Positions 43,221 to 50,905 of a stretch of DNA of 64,000 nucleotides are shown piece by piece. Source of the DNA: Prevotella sp. 10(H). Its GTDB lineage: Bacteria > Bacteroidota > Bacteroidia > Bacteroidales > Dysgonomonadaceae. The notes below the pieces were generated by a model. That model saw only the letters and a program-made list of their open reading frames with translations, was not told the origin of the DNA and did no database searches. The stretch is from NCBI RefSeq assembly GCF_000711235.1, contig NZ_JOMI01000003.1, forward strand, positions 620,001 through 684,000, read 5' to 3'. The position numbers and the translations under genes were made by a program. Position 1 is the stretch's first letter, and every line of letters starts with the position of its first letter.

Positions 43221-46025
43221 TTATTTCTTAGGGTTCATTATCACCTGAATGAAATTATCCTGCGATATAAGCTGTTTTGTGATATTCCTGACATCATCTT
43301 TTGTCAGAGCATTAACGATAGACTGATAATTAGAATGATTATCTTCCCCATAGAAGTAATTAGCTCCCAGAATACTTACCCAGTAACCGTTCTGCTTCTC
43401 ATCTTCCTGAAATTTCTTCAGCATGTATTCTTTCACTTTCTGGAAGTCCGCATCTTCAGGGCCTTTCTCGGCGATGTTCTTTACTTCCCGCTCTATGATA
43501 GGAGAAATAGCGGTTACCCGTTCAGGATCGGTGTCGAAAGACATCTGCAATGTAGTTTGTCCGTCAGGTATGCGGCCAATGCCTGCTCCTGTCCTTACTC
43601 CGTAAGTACCTCCGGCTTCTTCCCTTACTGTACGTTGATATACGATATCGAGTATTTGCTTAAGGGCAGAAATTGCTATCTGGTTCTTTTGATTTCTTTC
43701 AATTGTACCGCTGTAAAGCTCAAATACAGAAGTCTTTGGTGTTTTCATTTCCTGTTCGAAAGAATCTTTGAATGCACCCTTGCGTATATCTGTATTCCGT
43801 TTCGTATATGTGGCATTCTTATTTCCCGAAGGCAGCGAAGCCAGATATTGTTCAACCAATGGTTTCAATGTTTCTTCATTTATATTTCCTACAAAGCTGA
43901 AGGTAAATGAGCCCGGATTGGCAAATATCTCTTTATATATTTCGATGATACGGTCATAATTCAGTTTCTCTACGTCTTCCAGCTTCATTTCTTTCATACG
44001 CGGATTATCTCCATACCGTGCATCACTTGTGTGCAGGCTCATCACATATCCCGGGTCGGAATTCAGGTTATTGATCTGATTCTTGATCACATCCATAAGG
44101 GTTGTATATGCGCCCTCGTCTTTTCGTGGAGCGGTAAAGTGCAGATAGGCGAGCTGCAACATGGTTTCCACATCTCTGATATTGGACGAGCCGTTTATCC
44201 CCTGCGTCCACGACGATATATTCGGATATACCCTTGCCGATTTTCCTGCCAGCACTTTTTTCAGTTCGGTAGCGCTAAAATTGCCTATACCGCCTACATA
44301 AGGAACCATAGATGCCATATTGGCATTGTATATATCCGAATCATCGATAATGGAAGTGCCTCCATATCCATTGGATGACATGATAATCTCATCATCTTTA
44401 AAGTCAGTCTTCTTTATCACGACCTTCATTCCGTTGGATAGAGTCCATATCGTTGTTCCCAACTTCTCATCGGTCGTGGAATTCACTACTTTACCCGGTT
44501 GAGGCAGCTGCGTAATTAGCGGTTCATTGGAAACAGTCTCCGCATATGGAGTTATTTCTTCTGCTTCTGCAGCATTGAATATTCGGAGCAATTCGTCTTT
44601 GCTTGGATATACCATGCCTTCTTTCTCAGGTCCGACAACAGTAATAATTACATTTTTCTTGCTGATAAGCCCCTGAACCATTGAATTGATTGCATGCGCA
44701 TTTAGCATAGGAGCCATTTGCTTCACGAAATTGTATTCGTATTCTATGCCCGGAATACCTTCATTATCTGTAAAACTACTCACATACTCCTGTACATATC
44801 TGTCATTAAGCTGTTTGTTGCGGTTGTTGTACATATCTTCGTACCTCTGCAACAAACTGGCTTTAGCTCTTTCCACTTCAGCTTCGGTAAATCCGAATCG
44901 TCTTATACGTTCGTTCTCCCTTATCATAGCAGCCAGTGTTTCGTCTATCTGCCCTTCTTTGCTTAATGCAAGCGTAGTCCATGCATCTTTTGTTTTAGAT
45001 ACAAAGAAACCTCCGTCGTAAGCATAAGATGATGCGAAAGGCGCATCGGCCTTTTGTGATATTTCATTCAGCCTGTCGGATAACATGCTGGAAGATAAAT
45101 TTTTCACAATAGATATCATTAACTCAGCCTGCGTTTTTTTCAGGTTTTCGGGTATGATATCATGTTTTATGTAAAGGCTGACAATGGTTTGTACTGCTTC
45201 CGGGTCGGTAACTACCGAAATTATAGGCTCGTCATTGTCCGGTACGGGGTGATATATTCTTTCGGCCGGATTAACAGGTTTAGGTATATCGGCAAACATT
45301 GTCTTTATCTTTGCTTCCACCTTATCTACGTCGATATCTCCTACGATAATTATCCCCTGCAGGTCGGGTCTGTACCATTTGTGATAGTAATCCTTGAGTG
45401 TCTGATAAGGAAAGTTTTCCACAACTTCCATTTTACCTATAGGCATACGGTCGGCATATTTACTACCTTCGAATATGACAGGCAGTTGCTTGTCCCAGAT
45501 ACGTGTTTGGGCACCGCTGCGTGTACGCCATTCCTCTTTAATCACTTTACGTTCTTCGTCTACCTGCTCGTCCGTGAGGGCAATAAAGCTAGACCAGTCG
45601 TGCAATACCAGCAGGCATGAGTCTACTATCGTTTCTCGTATCACCGGTACGTCTGAAATATTATAGACTGTTTCGTCGAAAGAGGTATATGCATTTACAT
45701 TTGCACCGAATTTTACACCTATACTTTCCAGATAATTCAGCATTGTCTTTTTACCCGGAAAGTTTTTTGTTCCGTTAAAAGCCATGTGTTCAAGAAAATG
45801 CGCCAGTCCGGCCTGATTGTCTTCTTCCTGCATCGACCCTACTTTCTGGGCAATGTAGAAATCAGCTCTTTTTTCAGGATACTCATTATGCCTGATGTAA
45901 TATGTCAGGCCATTTTCAAGCGTACCATACCTTACCTGTGGATCTACGGGCAGCGTTTCGGGGGCTTGGGCTTTTATGAGGCCTACGATAGCCAGAAAAG
46001 CAATTAAAATAAATGATTTCCTCAT
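43221..46025 (-). CDS. M16 family (pitrilysin-type) zinc protease, secreted
   Basis: A 934-residue two-half M16 peptidase with a signal peptide (MRKSFILIAFLAIVGLIKAQ), so probably periplasmic. The inverted zinc motif is H76-F-L-E79-H80 in GLAHFLEHMAFNG. The third ligand lies in ERKVIKEEWRTRSG (E164 or E165). The second, inactive half starts near residue 520 (KLGTTIWTLSNGMKVVIKKTDF) and contains the substrate-binding element VREEAGGTYGVRTG. Length and layout match the bacterial PqqL/insulysin-like class. It degrades peptides rather than folded proteins in characterised relatives. It is separated from dgkA by 50 nt; a terminator follows it. Confidence 0.95.
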   Translation of the reverse strand: MRKSFILIAFLAIVGLIKAQAPETLPVDPQVRYGTLENGLTYYIRHNEYPEKRADFYIAQKVGSMQEEDNQAGLAHFLEHMAFNGTKNFPGKKTMLNYLESIGVKFGANVNAYTSFDETVYNISDVPVIRETIVDSCLLVLHDWSSFIALTDEQVDEERKVIKEEWRTRSGAQTRIWDKQLPVIFEGSKYADRMPIGKMEVVENFPYQTLKDYYHKWYRPDLQGIIIVGDIDVDKVEAKIKTMFADIPKPVNPAERIYHPVPDNDEPIISVVTDPEAVQTIVSLYIKHDIIPENLKKTQAELMISIVKNLSSSMLSDRLNEISQKADAPFASSYAYDGGFFVSKTKDAWTTLALSKEGQIDETLAAMIRENERIRRFGFTEAEVERAKASLLQRYEDMYNNRNKQLNDRYVQEYVSSFTDNEGIPGIEYEYNFVKQMAPMLNAHAINSMVQGLISKKNVIITVVGPEKEGMVYPSKDELLRIFNAAEAEEITPYAETVSNEPLITQLPQPGKVVNSTTDEKLGTTIWTLSNGMKVVIKKTDFKDDEIIMSSNGYGGTSIIDDSDIYNANMASMVPYVGGIGNFSATELKKVLAGKSARVYPNISSWTQGINGSSNIRDVETMLQLAYLHFTAPRKDEGAYTTLMDVIKNQINNLNSDPGYVMSLHTSDARYGDNPRMKEMKLEDVEKLNYDRIIEIYKEIFANPGSFTFSFVGNINEETLKPLVEQYLASLPSGNKNATYTKRNTDIRKGAFKDSFEQEMKTPKTSVFELYSGTIERNQKNQIAISALKQILDIVYQRTVREEAGGTYGVRTGAGIGRIPDGQTTLQMSFDTDPERVTAISPIIEREVKNIAEKGPEDADFQKVKEYMLKKFQEDEKQNGYWVSILGANYFYGEDNHSNYQSIVNALTKDDVRNITKQLISQDNFIQVIMNPKK

Positions 46026-46075
46026 ACTTGATCGTTTTTGTTTAGTGAAACGGATATAGAGTTATTATTTAATTA

Positions 46076-46471
46076 TTATTCTAGTGATGATATCAAATCA
46101 CATATCCTGGGTAGAAAGATAATTACACCACATACTACCGATATGACAGCGGCCAGAAATACTGCGGCTGCAGCGAGGTCTTTTATTTTCTTTATTGTCT
46201 TATGCCATTCGGGTGAAATATAGTCACATATATTCTCAATGGCAGTATTGACGATTTCGAGGCAAAGCACCATTCCTATCAATATCAGGATTACAAACCA
46301 TTCTACAATAGATATATCCAGAAAAAATCCCAATGCTATTACTACAGCCGACGTAATAATGTGGATACGGGCATTATGCTCCTCGAGCCATAATGCTTTG
46401 AAACCGCTGGACACATGCTTGAATGTTAATAACCTCTCCTTTATAGAAAATTTCTTTTTACCTCTTTCCAT
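46076..46471 (-). CDS. dgkA: diacylglycerol/undecaprenol kinase family protein
   Basis: A small inner-membrane kinase of 131 residues with three membrane helices. It phosphorylates diacylglycerol or undecaprenol with ATP, recycling lipid intermediates of envelope synthesis. The catalytic signature is EIVNTAIENICDY, followed by KIKDLAAAAVFLAA; the N-terminal KERLLTFKHVSSGFKAL and EEHNARIHI segments are typical. I used ATG 46471 (MERGKKK) rather than TTG 46489, which adds only MLQGIS. The Gram-positive-like sequence pattern favours undecaprenol kinase activity, but this is not decided by sequence alone. Confidence 0.92.
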   Translation of the reverse strand: MERGKKKFSIKERLLTFKHVSSGFKALWLEEHNARIHIITSAVVIALGFFLDISIVEWFVILILIGMVLCLEIVNTAIENICDYISPEWHKTIKKIKDLAAAAVFLAAVISVVCGVIIFLPRICDLISSLE

Positions 46472-46606
46472 ACTTATACCCTGTAGCAAACAATAGGAGT
46501 TGCTAATGTATGAAAATAAGCTGTATATTTTTATCAGGATACATCTAAATTTTAACTTTTTATTAATTTACGGCCTATTCTACTAGGCTGGACTTCTTAA
46601 ATTCGT

Positions 46607-46614
46607 TATTTTTG
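46607..46614 (+). promoter_or_regulatory. -7 box (TATTTTTG) for the MscS-family gene
   Basis: A perfect TAnnTTTG, 23 nt before the ATG. Confidence 0.5.
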
Positions 46615-46637
46615 AGGAAAATCAATGCAAATCGATT

Positions 46638-47939
46638 ATGGATATAAATGATTTACAAAACGACTACGAGTCGATGACTCTTACAATAGCAGGCTGGATG
46701 CAAAAAGTGCTGACAAATATGGGTGTTCCACAGGAATGGATTATCTATGTCAAACTTGTTGTACTATTGACATTGGTCATTGTGACTGTATACATCCTGC
46801 AATGGCTGGTAAGAACGGTGCTGACTTTTTTGTTCCGCAGGGCAGAGAAGATAACAAAGATGTCGTTCTTCGGGTATACTGTTAATAATAAGCTGCCTCA
46901 TTATCTCGCACTTGTGATTCCTTACTCTTTTGTAAGGGGAACGATACCTATTGTTTTCTTCGACTTTAAGGGAGCGATCGGCCCACTGATAAAGCTGACG
47001 GATATCTATCTGGTATTTATGGTCATATGGACTGTAATGGCACTCCTTAGGTCATTCGGCGATCTGCTGCAGGAAAAGCCTGCATTTAAGCAGAAGCCGA
47101 TGAAAAGTTATTTTCAGGTTATACAGATGATACTTTTCATATTCGGGGCGGTGGTAGTATATGCCATACTTACAGGACGTTCGGCAACAGCATTCTTTGC
47201 AGCTATGGGTGCGGCTTCGGCGGTCTTGTTACTCATGTTTAAAGATTCCATTATGGGATTTGTGGGCAGTATACAGATTACTACTAACGATATGGTGAGA
47301 ATAGGGGACTGGATAACAATGAACAAATATGGTGCCGACGGAAATGTGGAAGATATTACACTGACTACAGTGAAAGTCCGTAATTTCGATAAAACAATAA
47401 CTACTATACCCACTTATGCCCTGATATCGGATTCTTTCCAGAACTGGCGCGGTATGCAGCAGTCGGGAGGACGACGGTTCCGGCGGGCACTGAATGTGAA
47501 ATATGAGAGTATACGTTTTCTGACCGATGAAGAACTGGAAAAATTTAAGAAAGTAGACGGTTTAGCCGAGTATATTAAGAATAAGCAGGCTGTTTATGCC
47601 AAACTGAATAAAGCTAGTTCGGATAGTGAATTGCCATTGAATAAGCATGCGATAACAAATTGTGACCTGTTCATGCAGTACGGCATCTATTATCTGCGCA
47701 ATCATCCGGATATAAATCCGAATCTGACTTTATTGGTAAGGCAGTTGGCTTCGACTACTCAGGGTCTGCCTATCGAATTATATACATTTACAAATACAAC
47801 TGTATGGGCTGAATATGAAACTATTCTGGCTGAGATAATGAATCATCTTATCAGTGTAATAAAATATTTCGGTCTTGTGATATATGAAGAGTCGTCGGGT
47901 AGTGACGATTATAATGTGTATATGAAACAACTGGACTGA
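46638..47939 (+). CDS. MscS-family mechanosensitive channel (YbdG-like)
   Basis: A 433-residue inner-membrane channel. Four to five membrane helices precede the MscS core: the pore-lining segment is AFFAAMGAASAVLLLMFKDS, followed by IMGFVGSIQITTNDMVRIGDWI, the beta domain (GNVEDITLTTVKVRNFDKT, TTIPTYALISDSFQNW) and a C-terminal domain of about 160 residues. The enlarged beta region and C-terminal portion resemble E. coli YbdG rather than MscS itself. It would release solutes on osmotic downshock, or act in osmotic sensing. Divergent from dgkA. Confidence 0.93.
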   Translation: MDINDLQNDYESMTLTIAGWMQKVLTNMGVPQEWIIYVKLVVLLTLVIVTVYILQWLVRTVLTFLFRRAEKITKMSFFGYTVNNKLPHYLALVIPYSFVRGTIPIVFFDFKGAIGPLIKLTDIYLVFMVIWTVMALLRSFGDLLQEKPAFKQKPMKSYFQVIQMILFIFGAVVVYAILTGRSATAFFAAMGAASAVLLLMFKDSIMGFVGSIQITTNDMVRIGDWITMNKYGADGNVEDITLTTVKVRNFDKTITTIPTYALISDSFQNWRGMQQSGGRRFRRALNVKYESIRFLTDEELEKFKKVDGLAEYIKNKQAVYAKLNKASSDSELPLNKHAITNCDLFMQYGIYYLRNHPDINPNLTLLVRQLASTTQGLPIELYTFTNTTVWAEYETILAEIMNHLISVIKYFGLVIYEESSGSDDYNVYMKQLD

Positions 47940-48053
47940 TATATTGTTAGTAATTAAAGTAAGAAAAATAAGCTTTTATTTTGTGGAATTTGCAGGTGTT
48001 CTTTATCAAATAATATAAAGAATAGATAGCTTTATAACTTAAAAATATTTGAT

Positions 48054-48398
48054 ATGAAAAAATATATATTAATATTCAGCATCCTTTCTATATTTGCCTC
48101 ATGCAGTACCAACCAGTATGATCTGGAAAAAATGGCGGGCGCTGTCAAAAGCCATTTGAGATACAGGGATGCCGAAAAAGGGACTATAACAAAGATTGAA
48201 GTCTTAGATCCGGTTTCGTACGAAAAAATACCCGAAGATATGCGCGAGAATCCCGATGAAGTCTATTTATGCAAGATATATATGCGGGGCACTTGGGCTT
48301 ATGCCGACAGCTATCGTATTTATAATATAGATGATACGATTAAAAGCTATTTTAGTAAGGATAAGACCTTTATAAGGCTTGACGATGATAGGAAATAG
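48054..48398 (+). CDS. small lipoprotein, function unknown
   Basis: A 114-residue protein with a clear lipoprotein signal (MKKYILIFSILSIFASC, Cys17). The mature part is a small mixed alpha/beta domain with conserved-looking features: YDLEKMAGAVKSHLRYRDAE, TKIEVLDPVSYEKIP and YLCKIYMRGTWAYADSYRIY. I do not recognise a named family. Similar short lipoproteins are common in Bacteroidales. It converges with the phosphoesterase gene, with 9 nt between stops and no obvious terminator. Confidence 0.75.
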   Translation: MKKYILIFSILSIFASCSTNQYDLEKMAGAVKSHLRYRDAEKGTITKIEVLDPVSYEKIPEDMRENPDEVYLCKIYMRGTWAYADSYRIYNIDDTIKSYFSKDKTFIRLDDDRK

Positions 48399-48407
48399 AG
48401 CGTTTGC

Positions 48408-49268
48408 CTAATTAGATAGTGTAATCTCCACGATTTCAGGTGCTGCAAAAAAGCGGAACGGTATACCTCCTACGCCTATTCCGGAAGTTACATATAGCCT
48501 CATATCATCTTTGCTTTTCCAGCCGTAACGATATTTCTGATCGGTATTCAGATATCCGAGATCCTGTCTTCTAAATTCGGTACGCGGCATAGCAGGGGCG
48601 AAAAGCCCGAAGAAAGTTATCTGCCCGCCGTGTGTATGCCCCGACAGCATGAGGTCTACACGGTTGCCTTCCAGGAGTTCCAGATAGTCGGGATTGTGTG
48701 AAATAAGTATACAAAAGTCCGACGGATTTACATCGCCGGTTGTATTTTCAATTAACTGCTTATCTTCCCAGAAATCACCAACACCGCCTATTTTGATGCT
48801 GTCACTGCCTTCTTTTATCCAGTATGACTGATTGTCGCAGATATTGAAACCGCAATCTGTGAGGCCTTTTTGTATAAGCCTTGCATCTTCCCAGTGGTCG
48901 TGATTGCCCAAAACGGAATAAACGCCATAGGTGCTTTTCAGATTCTTTATTTCATTGAAAAATGGTTTTGTATATGTCGAATCTTTAAGAATGTAATCAC
49001 CGCCGAGGATAATGATATCGGGCTTCCTTTCGTTTATCTTCTCTACCAGTTCTGCAACATCATCAGGAGTAAAATATCGGTTGCAATGGATATCGGAAAC
49101 GAATATCACTTTCTTTCCGATAAAGGATGCAGGTATGTCTTCATCTGCAAAAGACATTTCCCTAATTACGATATGTCTTGCTTCCCAATATCCGTATGTC
49201 AGGCACAGGATGCCAAGACAAAAAAGAATACTTATCGATACGATAAGTAGCTTCTTTTTAGATTTCAT
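48408..49268 (-). CDS. membrane-anchored metallophosphoesterase (YkuE/LpxH-like)
   Basis: A 286-residue protein: one N-terminal membrane anchor (LLIVSISILFCLGILCLTYGYW), then a calcineurin-like phosphoesterase domain. All metal-binding blocks are visible: VSDIHCN, GGDYI, GNHDHWED, LISHNPD and SGHTHGGQ. This matches the YkuE-like subgroup implicated in envelope phospholipid or pyrophosphate hydrolysis. ATG 49268 overlaps the ppa stop codon by 11 nt, so I prefer it over TTG 49280. The overlap implies translational coupling with pyrophosphatase. Confidence 0.9.
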   Translation of the reverse strand: MKSKKKLLIVSISILFCLGILCLTYGYWEARHIVIREMSFADEDIPASFIGKKVIFVSDIHCNRYFTPDDVAELVEKINERKPDIIILGGDYILKDSTYTKPFFNEIKNLKSTYGVYSVLGNHDHWEDARLIQKGLTDCGFNICDNQSYWIKEGSDSIKIGGVGDFWEDKQLIENTTGDVNPSDFCILISHNPDYLELLEGNRVDLMLSGHTHGGQITFFGLFAPAMPRTEFRRQDLGYLNTDQKYRYGWKSKDDMRLYVTSGIGVGGIPFRFFAAPEIVEITLSN

Positions 49269-49881
49269 TCCTGAAAGCAATATCGTAATCTTCTATTGCC
49301 ATACGTATGACCTCGCGGGCCGTATTTACATCATAAATATCGGTGAGTATACAGCGGGGCGATTTATCTCCCGGCAAGTCTTTATATGTGGTAAAGTAAT
49401 GTTTCAGTCTTTCAATAACCATAGTCGGTAAATCGGTTATATCACGTAAACATCCGTAAATGGCATCATTCTCCAGCACGGCAATTAGTTTATCGTCGGC
49501 CTGATTATGATCCAGCAGCCTGAACCCGCCGATAGGACGCGCTTTTACGATAATATCGCCGTGTGTAATATCCTTTTCGGTCAGTACACATATATCTACA
49601 GGGTCATGGTCGCCTTCAATATCGGTAGTTCCCAATGCTTTATTCGTGATTTCTGCTACACGGTCGGCACTATAGGTTTGCGGGACGAATCCGTACAAGG
49701 CAGGTATAATGTTTGAATATTTCTGCGGACGGTCTATCTTCAGATATCCGGTTTCTTTGTCTACTTCGTATTTTACGGTATCTGTAGGTACTATTTCTAT
49801 AAAGCAGTTTACTATTTCGGGTGCGTTTTCACCCCTGCTGATCCCGTGCCAAGGATGGGCTTTAAATTTCTGTCGGTTCAT
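49258..49881 (-). CDS. ppa: inorganic pyrophosphatase
   Basis: A family I soluble pyrophosphatase of 207 residues that hydrolyses PPi from biosynthetic reactions. Motifs include KYEVDKETGYLKIDR, PALYGFVPQTY and the catalytic Asp cluster in EGDHDPVDICVLTE (the equivalent of DGDPLDV). The later KARPIGGFRLLDHNQADDKLIAV carries the remaining acidic ligands. It is slightly longer than the E. coli enzyme, as in other Bacteroidetes. Its last 11 nt are shared with the phosphoesterase start. Promoter box TAAATTTG lies 42 nt upstream. Confidence 0.95.
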   Translation of the reverse strand: MNRQKFKAHPWHGISRGENAPEIVNCFIEIVPTDTVKYEVDKETGYLKIDRPQKYSNIIPALYGFVPQTYSADRVAEITNKALGTTDIEGDHDPVDICVLTEKDITHGDIIVKARPIGGFRLLDHNQADDKLIAVLENDAIYGCLRDITDLPTMVIERLKHYFTTYKDLPGDKSPRCILTDIYDVNTAREVIRMAIEDYDIAFRNEI

Positions 49882-49922
49882 TTTCTCTTTTACTTTTGTG
49901 TAAATCTTCCGTTTTCGGCGGA

Positions 49923-49930
49923 CAAATTTA
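49923..49930 (-). promoter_or_regulatory. -7 box (TAAATTTG) for ppa
   Basis: A perfect TAnnTTTG on the minus strand, 42 nt before the ppa ATG. Confidence 0.5.
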
Positions 49931-50141
49931 CGTTATTATTTTGTTATTGCCATAAAGACTTTACAAGCGGGGGATTATTAACGGAAATTCGTAAAAATTT
50001 ATCTATGTTATAGGATGATATTATAAGAGGATAACAAATGGTTCTGACGAATGGTTTTTTGAAATGTTTTTTTGTAGTTACCCTATCTAGGTGAAAGTTT
50101 TTCAAGTGACTGAATTATTAATTATTCTTTCTTAATTGATT

Positions 50142-50310
50142 TCTGTTACTTTCGTTACTTTTTAACTAAATATTGTTAACGAATATGAATACAAAAAGAG
50201 ATACTTATTACATTCACGCAACAAACGGAAATTGTTGATTTATTATCCGAAATCCGTTACTTTTGTTACCTTTTAACTAAATATGGTTAATTAATGTAAA
50301 AACAAAAAAT
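50142..50310 (+). repeat. two imperfect 57-bp direct repeats, 111 bp apart
   Basis: Copy A (50142-50198) and copy B (50253-50309) share the block GTTACTTTyGTTAC, then TTTTAACTAAATAT and GTTAA, with about 4 differences in the first 37 bp and more in the tail, which ends ACAAAAA in both. Each holds two GTTAC and two TTAAC-like units, so it may be a regulator-binding array. Copy B also contains a perfect -7 box. Confidence 0.75.
50235..50265 (+). promoter_or_regulatory. upstream promoter for the dCMP deaminase gene, inside repeat copy B
   Basis: TTG (50235-50237), a 20-nt spacer and TACTTTTG (50258-50265) give a complete Bacteroidetes promoter. In copy A the equivalent -7 reads TACTTTCG, one base off, with no -33 TTG. 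Confidence 0.5.
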
Positions 50311-50414
50311 AGAGCTACACAATAGAAAATTCTTTTTGCCAAATTGAGAAAGATTTGCTAAAAATACTCAGCTATAAAAAACAGGCTGATAAAGATATAT
50401 CGCGAACTTTTCAT

Positions 50415-50422
50415 TATATTTG
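50415..50422 (+). promoter_or_regulatory. -7 box (TATATTTG) proximal to the dCMP deaminase gene
   Basis: A perfect TAnnTTTG, 24 nt before the ATG at 50447. No TTG at the -33 position is evident. Confidence 0.5.
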
Positions 50423-50446
50423 TGCTTCTTAAACTAGGTAAAATTT

Positions 50447-50890
50447 ATGGCTAAAAATAAGCAGCAATTGTTAGACGAACGCTATATGAGAATGGCAGCC
50501 ATATGGGCAGAAAATTCATATTGTGTACGCCGCAAAGTTGGTGCTCTCATCGTAAAAGATAAGATGATAATTTCGGACGGATACAACGGCACTCCGGCCG
50601 GATTCGAAAATATCTGCGAAGATGAGAACAATGACACAAAACCATATGTTTTACATGCCGAAGCAAATGCTATAACAAAAGTTGCCTGTTCGCACAACAG
50701 CAGTATGGGAGCGACAATGTATGTGACTACATCGCCCTGCATCGAATGTGCAAAACTTATTATACAGGCAGGCATAAAAAGAGTAGTATACAATCAGAAA
50801 TACAGGCGCAGTGATGGTGCGGCATTGCTGGAAAGAGCAGGTATAGAAGTGGTTCTTATTGAGATGGACGAAATAGAAAGTAATAAATAA
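50447..50890 (+). CDS. deoxycytidylate (dCMP) deaminase
   Basis: A zinc enzyme of 147 residues converting dCMP to dUMP for thymidylate synthesis, with the ComEB-like fold. The zinc and catalytic residues are H70-A-E72 in LHAEANAI and C98-I-E-C101 in SPCIECAKLI. The substrate-facing SDGYNGTPAGFENICED segment is typical of dCMP deaminase rather than cytidine or guanine deaminases. It lies 15 nt upstream of an S41 protease gene on the same strand, so they form one transcript. The upstream region carries an unusual repeat array. Confidence 0.95.
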   Translation: MAKNKQQLLDERYMRMAAIWAENSYCVRRKVGALIVKDKMIISDGYNGTPAGFENICEDENNDTKPYVLHAEANAITKVACSHNSSMGATMYVTTSPCIECAKLIIQAGIKRVVYNQKYRRSDGAALLERAGIEVVLIEMDEIESNK

Positions 50891-50905
50891 GCGTGTTAAT
50901 AATAA

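Larger units (their letters stand above)
49882..50446. other. 565-bp intergenic region with direct repeats and promoters
   Basis: This is the longest gene-free stretch in the window, between divergent ppa and the dCMP deaminase gene. It is strongly AT-rich. It holds the ppa -7 box (49923-49930), two imperfect direct repeats (50142-50310), one complete -33/-7 promoter within the second repeat and a further -7 box at 50415-50422. The only start-bearing frame near the repeats is a 17-codon one at 50185-50238 that I do not accept as a gene. No known RNA fold is recognised. Confidence 0.6.

Noticed and set aside
46545-46575. Pho-box-like TTAACTTTTTATTAATTTAC upstream of the MscS gene
   Set aside because: The 11-bp spacing is present but only twice, in very AT-rich sequence, without the AACCTTA block shared by the pstS and porin arrays; chance is likely.
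50185-50238. 17-codon open frame between the two direct repeats
   Set aside because: It starts inside copy A, has no counterpart in copy B (where ATG is followed at once by TAA), and shows no leader-peptide feature such as codon runs.
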